Below the pieces are notes generated by a model. The model ran no database searches. It was not told where the DNA came from and saw nothing but the letters and a program-made list of their open reading frames with translations. A stretch of 5,380 nucleotides of DNA from Clostridia bacterium (lineage in GTDB: Bacteria; Bacillota; Clostridia; Oscillospirales; Acutalibacteraceae). This document shows, piece by piece, positions 1 through 5,380 of the stretch (position 1 is the stretch's first letter; every line of letters begins with the position of its first letter). The stretch covers positions 1 through 5,380 of the forward strand of contig JAFPBM010000084.1 in the NCBI GenBank assembly GCA_017424125.1, read 5' to 3'. The translations under genes and the position numbers were made by a program.

Positions 1-358
1 AGGTTACGGCAGACGTTCGCTTTCTGAAGATTACCGTCTGCAGTCACGCGGCGGACAGGGTGTTACAAACTATAATACCGCAAAATACGGCGACGTTTGT
101 ACAGTTCTTTCGGTAACCGACGATGATGATATTATTATGATTGCTTCTAACGGCATTATAATCCGTATTGCTGCGGCAGAAATCAGCACCTTTGCCCGTC
201 CGTCTAAGGGCGTTCGCGTAATGCGTGTGGCAGAGGGTGAAAAGATTCTCTCCATAGTAAAGGCAGACCACGCCGATGAGGAAGAACTCGCCGATGTTGA
301 GGCAGAGGCAGAGGCGGAAACCCCCGCAGAATCAACACCTGTAAATGAGGAAGAATAA
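1..358 (+). CDS. gyrA: DNA gyrase subunit A, C-terminal fragment (5' end outside window)
   Basis: This is the 3' end of gyrA; the first complete codon is at position 2 and 118 residues are visible before the TAA at 356-358. GyrA is the breakage-reunion and DNA-wrapping subunit of gyrase (A2B2), which introduces negative supercoils into cytoplasmic DNA. The visible part is the end of the beta-pinwheel C-terminal domain. It starts with GYGRRS, continues with YRLQSRGGQG (residues 11-20), a degenerate GyrA-box-like strand, then DDDDIIMIASNGIIIR (40-55) and the closing KGVRVMRV (69-76). These match the last blade(s) of Bacillus/Clostridium GyrA better than ParC. Residues 89-118 form an acidic tail, 14 of 30 residues Asp or Glu, including EAEAEAE. 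In E. coli GyrA such an acidic tail modulates DNA wrapping; the same role here is inference. The GAGGA at 347-351, inside this gene, is the ribosome binding site of the next gene, and the stop overlaps its ATG by one base, so the two are translationally coupled. Confidence 0.96.
   Translation, partial: GYGRRSLSEDYRLQSRGGQGVTNYNTAKYGDVCTVLSVTDDDDIIMIASNGIIIRIAAAEISTFARPSKGVRVMRVAEGEKILSIVKADHADEEELADVEAEAEAETPAESTPVNEEE
299..316 (+). repeat. Three hexamer repeats GAGGC(A/G) in the gyrA acidic tail
   Basis: Three tandem copies of a hexamer, GAGGCA GAGGCA GAGGCG, lie in frame in gyrA and encode Glu-Ala pairs; the next codon is GAA. The array is short, but it is the kind of tract that changes copy number by slippage without breaking the frame, so tail length may differ between strains. 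That variability is inference. Confidence 0.7.
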
Positions 359-1338
359 TGCAAAACTTTTTCGGTTTTGACAGGGAAAAATACGTTATAA
401 AAAAAGAGGTAATAAAGGCGGCGAACGGTATAGGCGCCGCCTATTCCTCTGTGCTTGCAATAAGTTTCTTTTTGCAACTTGTTGTTATTTTAATAACGGC
501 GCTGTTTTCGGGTTTTTTAAATATGATGGTCATTGCTGAGGATAGTGTTTTTTCCCTTGTAATGCAGATTGTGACCTCAATAATTGTTTTTACAGTACCA
601 TATATTGTGGTTGCAAAAATATTAAAATACAATATATCTAATTTAGTTGAACTCCGCAAACCTAAAAAAGAAACCCTATTACCGCTTTTGTGTGTAGGAC
701 TTGGAGTTTGGGCTTTGAGCGAGATTTTTACAAATATCTTCGCATCGACACTCTCTTCTGTCGGAATAAACCCCGAAATGCCGCATATGGAAAGCGGTGG
801 CAGCGCCGCGGGTAAAATTTTATATTTTCTGGCAATTGCAGTTGTAGCCCCCCTTGCAGAAGAGTTTGCTCTGCGCGGCATAGTGCTTTCAGTACTTAAA
901 AAATTTGGCGAAGGCTTTGCTATCATTATGTCAGCCTTAATATTCGGCTTCATGCACGGAAATCTCATACAAATGCCCTTTGCTTTCGCTGCAGGAATCG
1001 GCCTTGGCTTTGTTGCGGTAAAATGCGGCTCTTTGTGGGGTTCGGTATTGTTACACTTCATTGTAAACACAGTTTCGATTTTGACACAGTTTATATCCGA
1101 TGCGTTTTCTATGGAGATTGCAAACGTTGCATACTCTGTTTACTTAATTGTCGCTTTGATTGTCGGCGTTTTCGGACTTTTGTTTTTAATCCGCAAGGGC
1201 GAAACGTTAACGCTTAAAAAGAGTGAAATCAACGTAACAACGGGCGAAAAGGTAAAATACTTTTTCTCGGCACCGTTTATTATAATTTCGCTAATCGTTA
1301 CCGCAATAGAAATAATTGCCGTACAGGTGATTTACTGA
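358..1338 (+). CDS. CPBP family intramembrane metalloprotease (CAAX/Abi type)
   Basis: This 326-residue polytopic membrane protein has the three signature motifs of the CPBP (CAAX protease / bacteriocin-processing, Abi) family. They are EEFALRG with E168-E169 and R173, FGFMHGN with H200, and HFIVN with H233 and N237, all placed in predicted membrane helices. In the family (Rce1-like) the glutamates and histidines form the active site of an intramembrane endopeptidase. About nine hydrophobic segments are visible, near residues 31-58, 65-88, 106-126, 153-171, 185-200, 203-220, 225-244, 259-278 and 303-324, with a Lys-rich loop at 287-300. There is no cleavable signal peptide. The ATG at 358 overlaps the gyrA stop and has GAGGA (347-351) at good spacing. 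Bacterial members have been tied to peptide maturation, bacteriocin self-immunity or membrane-protein control, and nothing here identifies the substrate. No bacteriocin or prenyltransferase gene is adjacent. Family assignment is firm; function is open. Confidence 0.9.
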   Translation: MQNFFGFDREKYVIKKEVIKAANGIGAAYSSVLAISFFLQLVVILITALFSGFLNMMVIAEDSVFSLVMQIVTSIIVFTVPYIVVAKILKYNISNLVELRKPKKETLLPLLCVGLGVWALSEIFTNIFASTLSSVGINPEMPHMESGGSAAGKILYFLAIAVVAPLAEEFALRGIVLSVLKKFGEGFAIIMSALIFGFMHGNLIQMPFAFAAGIGLGFVAVKCGSLWGSVLLHFIVNTVSILTQFISDAFSMEIANVAYSVYLIVALIVGVFGLLFLIRKGETLTLKKSEINVTTGEKVKYFFSAPFIIISLIVTAIEIIAVQVIY

Positions 1339-1784
1339 TGGATAAAAAATTTATGGAACGCGCAATAACTTTGGCAAAAACTGCCGCCGCACAGGGCGAA
1401 GTGCCCGTCGGTGCGGTTGTTGTGCGTGATGGAAAAATAATAGGCGAGGGTTATAATAGATGCGAAGAACTTTCTTCGCCCACCGCCCACGCAGAAATAA
1501 TGGCTATAAACGCAGCCGCAAAGACGCAAAAAGACTGGCGGCTTGGCGGCTGTTCGCTTTATGTCACGCTTGAACCTTGTCCTATGTGTGCGGGTGCAAT
1601 TTTGGGCGCCCGTTTAGACGAGGTTGTGTTTGGTGCGTTTGATAACCGCGCGGGTTCGTGTGCTAACGAATCGGTTGTAAATCTTTTTTCATTGGGTTAT
1701 GAAAATCCACCCACCGTTTACGGCGGAATTATGGAAGAAGAATGTAAAACCATTTTGCGCGAGTTTTTTGAAAAACGCAGATAA
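1338..1784 (+). CDS. tadA: tRNA-specific adenosine(34) deaminase TadA
   Basis: TadA is a cytoplasmic zinc enzyme that deaminates adenosine to inosine at wobble position 34 of tRNA-Arg(ACG), letting one tRNA read three CGN codons; it acts as a homodimer. The 148-residue product is of normal length. It carries the deaminase motifs HAE (H51 zinc ligand, E53 proton shuttle) and PCPMC (C81 and C84 zinc ligands). Other family signatures are VPVGAVVV at 22-29, DNRAGSC at 102-108 in the region that is typically D-x-K-x-G in TadA, and a C-terminal EEEC...FF.KRR. These tRNA-type features separate it from cytidine, guanine and dCMP deaminases. The ATG at 1338 overlaps the upstream TGA (1336-1338) by one base and is preceded by AGGTGAT (1325-1331), a good Shine-Dalgarno sequence. 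It is therefore coupled to the CPBP gene and belongs to the gyrA transcript. The TAA at 1782-1784 abuts the parS palindrome. Confidence 0.96.
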   Translation: MDKKFMERAITLAKTAAAQGEVPVGAVVVRDGKIIGEGYNRCEELSSPTAHAEIMAINAAAKTQKDWRLGGCSLYVTLEPCPMCAGAILGARLDEVVFGAFDNRAGSCANESVVNLFSLGYENPPTVYGGIMEEECKTILREFFEKRR

Positions 1785-1800
1785 TGTTCCACGTGGAACA
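1785..1800. other. parS: parS centromere-like ParB (Spo0J) binding site
   Basis: The sequence TGTTCCACGTGGAACA is a perfect 16-bp palindrome centred on CACGTG. It matches the widely conserved chromosomal parS form TGTT(T/C)CACGTG(A/G)AACA: the Bacillus subtilis consensus has T/A at the two variable positions, and C/G as here is the pseudomonad-type sequence. ParB/Spo0J loads onto such sites as a CTP-dependent clamp, spreads on flanking DNA and recruits SMC, driving origin segregation. The site occupies the tadA-queG gap, starting directly after the tadA stop and ending just before the queG ribosome binding site, so it need not encode protein. I saw no second copy in the window. As RNA it could only form a small hairpin of about 5 bp with no U-run, so a terminator role is unlikely. 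Confidence 0.9.
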
Positions 1801-1801
1801 C

Positions 1802-1809
1802 AAAGGAGG
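1802..1809 (+). promoter_or_regulatory. Ribosome binding site that fixes the queG start
   Basis: AAAGGAGG lies 7 bases before the ATG at 1817 and is the best Shine-Dalgarno match in the window. The in-frame upstream ATG at 1784 has no such sequence before it (only an A/T-rich stretch and CGCAG), so translation should start at 1817. Confidence 0.88.
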
Positions 1810-1816
1810 AAAGGGT

Positions 1817-2581
1817 ATGCAAATTGAAAAAATTATAAAAAAGCATACCGAATATCCCTTTGGCGTATGCGCTTTTTCGCACGTTGCGGATTGCCTTTTC
1901 GAGTGCAAGGCAAAAGAGCGTCTTCCCAAAGACGCAAAATCCATAATTTGTTTTGCGGTGCCTTATAAAATAAAAGAAAAAGCGCCAAAAAACATATCAC
2001 GCTATGCGGCGGTGCCCGATTATCACACGGTGTTGCCCGCTTTGTTCTTGCCGCTTTGTGAAGAACTTAAAACCGCGTATCCCAAAAACGAATTTGTGTT
2101 TTTTACCGATAATTCGCCCATACACGAGGTTAAAGCCGCCGCCGCGGCAGGACTCGGTGTTATTGGTAAAAACGGTCTATTAATAAACGATAAATACGGC
2201 AGTTTTGTTTTTCTTTGCGAGATTGTGACAGATTTACTGCTTGAAACCACCGATAAAACCGCCTTTTGCGAGAATTGTTTGCTTTGCGAAAAGGCTTGTC
2301 CCGTCGGTCTTTGTAAAAACGACTGTTTGTCGGCGCTGACACAGAAAAAAGCGCCCCTGACACCGCAAGATGAAGAAATGATTTCTTCTCACGGCACGGT
2401 GTGGGGCTGTGATATATGTCAAAACGTATGTCCGCACAATAAAATGGCGCAGTTGTCGCAAGTTGACGCTTTTATAAACGGATACCGTGACAAATATGAA
2501 GTCGGCGAGGATATAACAGGCAGAGCATACGCCTGGCGCGGCGAAAAGGTTATAAAACGCAACGCCGAAATTAAAAAATAG
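1817..2581 (+). CDS. queG: Short QueG-type epoxyqueuosine reductase (DUF1730 plus two 4Fe-4S sites)
   Basis: QueG is a cobalamin- and iron-sulfur-dependent enzyme that reduces epoxyqueuosine to queuosine at position 34 of tRNAs with GUN anticodons, the last step of queuosine synthesis. This 254-residue product has the QueG N-terminal domain (DUF1730). Its core signature runs through TDNSP (97-101, D98 aligning with the Asp of the usual DTGP), AAAGLGVIGKNGLLIN (109-124) and YGSFVFLCEIVTDL (127-140). Two ferredoxin-like clusters follow: C151, C154, C157, C161 with CP, then C170, C198, C201, C205 in GCDICQNVCPHN. C166 is an extra cysteine. The C-terminus (GRAYAWRGEKVIKRNAEI) matches the end of the catalytic core, but the C-terminal HEAT-like extension of full-length QueG (about 380 residues in E. 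coli) is missing. The start at 1817 is chosen for its ribosome binding site. It sits 32 bp after tadA and probably shares the transcript. An alternative is a QueG-related reductase with another substrate. Confidence 0.82.
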   Translation: MQIEKIIKKHTEYPFGVCAFSHVADCLFECKAKERLPKDAKSIICFAVPYKIKEKAPKNISRYAAVPDYHTVLPALFLPLCEELKTAYPKNEFVFFTDNSPIHEVKAAAAAGLGVIGKNGLLINDKYGSFVFLCEIVTDLLLETTDKTAFCENCLLCEKACPVGLCKNDCLSALTQKKAPLTPQDEEMISSHGTVWGCDICQNVCPHNKMAQLSQVDAFINGYRDKYEVGEDITGRAYAWRGEKVIKRNAEIKK

Positions 2582-4073
2582 AAATATCTTCACGGTTTAT
2601 TCCGCCAAGCAAGAAAAGAAACCCGATATAAACTCCGCTTGAAAGAAAAATAGAAATAATCACGCTTATAACGGCGCTAAACGGAAGTGCGTTATATATA
2701 AATGACGCCGTAACGGCACAAAGAGTGGCGGAAAGCAGTGGTTTTATGAGCCATTTTCCTATATTAAATGGCGTTTTTGCGGTTGAAAGTAACTTCCAAA
2801 CGCGCAAAGAAGCGGTATAAAGGTTGCTTATAACCATAATAGATAAAAACCCCGTCATACCAAAGCGGCTTACAACAAGCGGTACGGCAACAAGCCGCGC
2901 CGCCGAATCCGAAACCGAAAGCCAGAAAATAAAGGACTGTTTATCAAGTCCTTTTAACATTCCGTCGCAGATGCTGTCTATATACATAAGCGGCACAATT
3001 GGCGCAAGCGCGCGCAGAAGATATGAAACCTCGTAACTTTCGTAAAACAACATTCCAAGTGGTTTTGAAAGCGCAAAGAAAAGTGCGCCTATCAGAAAAG
3101 AGGCACTTGCGGTTATCGTAATTGTTCTTTCACTTGCGAAACGGATTTTATAGTCTTGCTTTTTGGTTGCCGCTTCGCTCATTTCCGGTACAAGCAGAGT
3201 AGATATTGCCGTTAAAAACGATGACGGGAAGAATAAAAGCGGCAAAGCCATACCTTTTATCATTCCAAATTGCGAAAGTGCAGAAGCGGCACCGAAAGCG
3301 TTAAGACTTTTGGGAACTAATATGTTTTCAGCCGTCCGCAGACCTGAATTTAAGTACCTCCCCGCCGTTATCGGCGTTGCAATGCGAAGTATCTCTCTAA
3401 AACCTTGGTTATTTTGTGTGTTGCTACTGTTTGGCACTTTTCGTTTGTCCGCTTGGTATGAAAGATATAAAATAAAGCAAGAAACCGCCTCGGCTACGGT
3501 GTCGCCCACCATAACCGCCGTTACCGCAAAGGATATGCCCTTTTTTGCAAAACCGCTCGCAAGGCATAAAACGAGGATAATCCGCACCGCTTGTTCAATT
3601 ATTTGTGTAAGTGCGGGGGATAACGTTTTGCGACGCGCCAAAAAATATCCCCGCAAACAAGCGCTTATGCTCATAAATGGGAGAGAAACCCCTAAAATTT
3701 TGATAGCGTTTGTCGCTCTGGCGTCAAAAAGTATGCGCTTTGCTATAAAGTCTGCGCCAAAGAACGTGATGCACAGCGTAAAAAGAGATATTACAAGGCA
3801 GAGAAAAACGCCTTTTTTAAGAACGCTGACAGCGCCTTTTTTATTGTTTACGGCAAGGCTATTTGTCACAAGTCGGGTTACGGCGGTACAAATTCCGCCA
3901 CCCGCAAAAGCCGAAACAAAGACGTAAACAGATAAAACAAGTTGGTAAAGCCCAACACCCTCACTGCCAATGGCGCGTCCGAGCCACACCTTGAAAATCA
4001 TACCCGCAACGCGCAAAACAAGCGACGTGGCAAAAAGTATGACCGCATTTTTTATAAAAACAACCTTTTTCAT
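2571..4073 (-). CDS. SpoVB-like oligosaccharide / lipid II flippase, MOP superfamily
   Basis: This 500-residue integral membrane protein has the usual 12-14 hydrophobic helices and length of the MOP (MurJ/MATE/Wzx) exporter superfamily. Its motifs fit the SpoVB/YtgP branch: LRVAGMIFKVWLGRAIGSEG near 20-39, then VGLYQLV; RGYFLARRKTLSPALTQIIEQ near 141-161; SGLRTAENILVPKSL at 243-257; and DGMLKGLDKQ at 370-379. Members flip undecaprenyl-linked sugar or peptidoglycan precursors; B. subtilis SpoVB is needed for spore cortex, while others serve the vegetative wall. Which applies here cannot be told from sequence alone. The start at 4073 (MKKVVFIKN) has GGGGTG 5 bases upstream and begins where the family begins. 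An upstream in-frame ATG at 4172 would add 33 unrelated residues and overlap rarA, so it is rejected. The gene is convergent with queG, sharing 11 bp at the 3' ends, and divergent from rarA. Residues 207-224 (DKRKVPNSSNTQNNQGF region) form a hydrophilic loop between the two halves. Confidence 0.88.
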   Translation of the reverse strand: MKKVVFIKNAVILFATSLVLRVAGMIFKVWLGRAIGSEGVGLYQLVLSVYVFVSAFAGGGICTAVTRLVTNSLAVNNKKGAVSVLKKGVFLCLVISLFTLCITFFGADFIAKRILFDARATNAIKILGVSLPFMSISACLRGYFLARRKTLSPALTQIIEQAVRIILVLCLASGFAKKGISFAVTAVMVGDTVAEAVSCFILYLSYQADKRKVPNSSNTQNNQGFREILRIATPITAGRYLNSGLRTAENILVPKSLNAFGAASALSQFGMIKGMALPLLFFPSSFLTAISTLLVPEMSEAATKKQDYKIRFASERTITITASASFLIGALFFALSKPLGMLFYESYEVSYLLRALAPIVPLMYIDSICDGMLKGLDKQSFIFWLSVSDSAARLVAVPLVVSRFGMTGFLSIMVISNLYTASLRVWKLLSTAKTPFNIGKWLIKPLLSATLCAVTASFIYNALPFSAVISVIISIFLSSGVYIGFLFLLGGINREDISIF

Positions 4074-4132
4074 TAAAACACCCCGTAAATAATACGCAAT
4101 TTTTCGCGGTGTTAGACCAAAGGAGAGATAAA
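4074..4132. promoter_or_regulatory. Divergent promoter gap between the flippase gene and rarA
   Basis: These 59 bp must hold start signals for both genes. The A/T tract at 4086-4095 offers a -10-like element on each strand: AATAAT at 4088-4093 for rarA, and TATTAT read on the minus strand from 4094 to 4089 for the flippase; each matches TATAAT at five of six positions. No convincing -35 box is visible for either. A weak TTTTCA at 4067-4072 inside the flippase start is the best forward candidate. If both are used, the two promoters overlap physically and could interfere. This is a low-confidence reading by eye. Confidence 0.4.
4077..4113. repeat. Imperfect inverted repeat in the divergent gap
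   Basis: The left arm AACACCCCG (4077-4085) and right arm CGCGGTGTT (4105-4113) are complementary at eight of nine positions and are separated by 19 bp that include the -10-like A/T tract. The left arm also covers the complement of the flippase Shine-Dalgarno sequence. The geometry fits an operator flanking overlapping promoters, or a hairpin in an RNA leader. There is no adjacent T-run, so it does not look like a terminator. Confidence 0.55.
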
Positions 4133-5380
4133 ATGGCAACTCCACTTGCAGAAAAAATCCGCCCCGCCACAATAGATGAAATAGTGGGACAGCGACATCT
4201 TCTTGCAGAGGGCAAGGCGCTTCGCCGAATAATTGAATCGGGCGAACTTACCAACCTCATATTCTACGGCCCGTCGGGCGTGGGAAAAACTACCGTTGCG
4301 AATATAATTGCCGCGCGTTGCGGCAAAAAACTTTATAAACTTAATGCCACAACTGCTTCGATTTCGGATATAAAGGATATAATTGCCGGACTTGACACAA
4401 TAGAAGGTTACGGCGGAGTAGTGCTGTATCTTGATGAGATTCAGTATTTTAACAAAAAGCAACAACAAATTTTGCTTGAATATATCGAGCGAGGGGACAT
4501 AACGCTCATAGCATCTACAACCGAAAACCCGTATTTTTACGTTTACGGCGCGGTTTTAAGCCGCAGCACCGTTTTTGAGTTTAAAACCGTAACCGCCGAC
4601 GATATAAAACCCGCTATAACACGCGCTTTCCGTCTGATTGGCGAAGAACGCGGTGTTGAGGTTTCCGCTGACGATACGGCGGTGAGTGCCATTGCTTACG
4701 GTTGCGGCGGTGACGTGCGAAAAGCCATAAACGCCGCAGAACTTGCTGCCTTAACAGCAGAAGAAAAAGACGGCAAACTGTATATAACCGAAGAACTTTG
4801 CAGAGAACTTGCGCAAAAGAGCGCTATGCGCTACGATAAATCGGGGGACGAGCATTACGACGTGATATCGGCTTATCAAAAATCAATGCGCGGTTCCGAC
4901 CCAGATGCCGCACTACACTATTTGGCAAGGCTTTTGGCGGCGGGAGATTTGCCGTCGGCATGCAGAAGGTTGCTTGTATGTGCTAACGAAGACGTAGGTC
5001 TTGCCTATCCGTCCATAATTCCGATAGTGAAAGCGGCGGTTGACAGCGCAATGCAACTCGGTCTTCCCGAAGCGCGAATTCCTCTTGCAAATGCCGTTGT
5101 GCTTGTGGCAACCTGTCCAAAATCAAACTCGGTCTATAACGGCATAAACGCCGCAATGGCAGACGTTGATGCGGGTTTGGCGGGACCAATACCCCGAACG
5201 CTGCAAAATAAACATTTCGACGGGGAAGATGCCTCTGTCAAAGGACAGTTTTATAAATACCCCCACACTTTCCCAAACCACTACGTAAAACAACAGTATA
5301 TGCCTGATGAAATTAAGGATAAAAAATATTATTTTTACGGAGATAATAAAACAGAGCAAAAATTCCGCGAATATTGGGAC
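4133..5380 (+). CDS. rarA: RarA (MgsA) replication-associated recombination AAA+ ATPase, 3' end cut
   Basis: RarA is a clamp-loader-like AAA+ ATPase that acts on stalled replication forks and SSB-coated DNA. All 416 visible codons are open and the frame runs off the right edge; family members are about 420-440 residues, so probably only a few codons are missing. Family features in order: PLAEKIRP (4-11); VGQRHLL (18-24); Walker A GPSGVGKTT (46-54) with K52; Walker B LYLDE with D101-E102; FNKKQQ (106-111); sensor 1 STTENP (128-133); LSRS with candidate arginine finger R144; sensor 2 GGDVRKAIN (192-200) with R196. The tetramerisation and MgsA C-terminal domain follows, with YDKSGDEHYD (234-243), LARLLAAGDLP (264-274), ANEDVGLA (284-291) and YPHTFPNHYV (376-385). 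The tail KFREYW is typical of the family end. The start is supported by AAGGAGA (4120-4126), 6 bases before the ATG. It is not RuvB or a DnaX subunit. It is read away from the flippase gene. Confidence 0.96.
   Translation, partial: MATPLAEKIRPATIDEIVGQRHLLAEGKALRRIIESGELTNLIFYGPSGVGKTTVANIIAARCGKKLYKLNATTASISDIKDIIAGLDTIEGYGGVVLYLDEIQYFNKKQQQILLEYIERGDITLIASTTENPYFYVYGAVLSRSTVFEFKTVTADDIKPAITRAFRLIGEERGVEVSADDTAVSAIAYGCGGDVRKAINAAELAALTAEEKDGKLYITEELCRELAQKSAMRYDKSGDEHYDVISAYQKSMRGSDPDAALHYLARLLAAGDLPSACRRLLVCANEDVGLAYPSIIPIVKAAVDSAMQLGLPEARIPLANAVVLVATCPKSNSVYNGINAAMADVDAGLAGPIPRTLQNKHFDGEDASVKGQFYKYPHTFPNHYVKQQYMPDEIKDKKYYFYGDNKTEQKFREYWD

Noticed and set aside
441..1070. Minus-strand open frame (209 codons) opposite the CPBP gene
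   Set aside because: It is antisense to a gene with intact catalytic motifs, and its composition (Lys, Thr, Pro, Ser rich) is a mirror of that gene. No ribosome binding site was evident.
358..1338. CPBP gene as part of a bacteriocin or anti-phage system
   Set aside because: No precursor peptide, ABC transporter, toxin or nuclease lies next to it; its neighbours are gyrA and tadA, which are housekeeping genes.
1785..1800. The palindrome as a transcription terminator or repressor operator
   Set aside because: There is no U-run after it and the RNA stem would be only about 5 bp. The exact parS match is a far better explanation than an unknown operator.
3163..3927. Long forward open frame (254 codons) opposite the flippase gene
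   Set aside because: It lies entirely antisense to a well-supported membrane protein, has no family motif and is rich in Lys/Arg/Ser/Ala as expected from reading a hydrophobic gene backwards.
4074..4172. N-terminal extension of the flippase from the ATG at 4172
   Set aside because: It would overlap the rarA start by 40 bp and add 33 residues that do not resemble the family N-terminus; the ATG at 4073 has its own Shine-Dalgarno sequence.
4112..4468. Minus-strand open frame opposite the start of rarA
   Set aside because: It covers the rarA Walker A and B region in antisense and has no recognisable domain.

Overview
The window reads as ordinary low-to-moderate GC Firmicutes chromosome, most likely class Clostridia (perhaps the Oscillospirales side, but this is inference from style, not a search). 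The reasons are strong AAGGAGG-type ribosome binding sites, tightly packed genes, a Bacillus/Clostridium-type GyrA C-terminus, a clostridial-style short QueG-like protein and a SpoVB-like flippase. No phage, transposon, CRISPR, rRNA or tRNA signal is visible.

Layout: positions 1-2581 hold a forward run of four genes: the 3' end of gyrA (cut by the left edge), a CPBP-family membrane protease, tadA and a queG-type gene. The first three are joined by 1-nt stop/start overlaps (TAATG at 356-360, TGATG at 1336-1340), so they are almost certainly co-transcribed and translationally coupled. Between tadA and queG lies a perfect 16-bp palindrome at 1785-1800 that matches the ParB-binding centromere site parS. 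On the minus strand (4073-2571) is a 500-residue MOP-superfamily flippase of the SpoVB type, convergent with queG and overlapping it by 11 bp at the 3' ends. Divergent from it, after a 59-bp gap that carries an imperfect inverted repeat, is rarA (4133 to the right edge), lacking only its last few codons.

How the genes fit together: gyrA supplies the DNA-wrapping subunit of gyrase, rarA a replication-fork maintenance ATPase, and parS the chromosome-segregation site. Together they suggest an origin-proximal segment, since gyrA commonly lies near oriC in Firmicutes and parS sites cluster there. TadA and the QueG-like protein both act on the wobble base (position 34) of tRNA anticodons, a plausible functional pairing. 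The CPBP protease and the flippase are membrane proteins with no evident link to the others.

I find no convincing undescribed multi-gene system. The most valuable non-gene element is the parS site, which also explains a misleading upstream in-frame start (MFHVEH...) for queG. The other points worth a second look are the compact QueG form, the gyrA-coupled CPBP protease and the inverted repeat in the divergent promoter gap.
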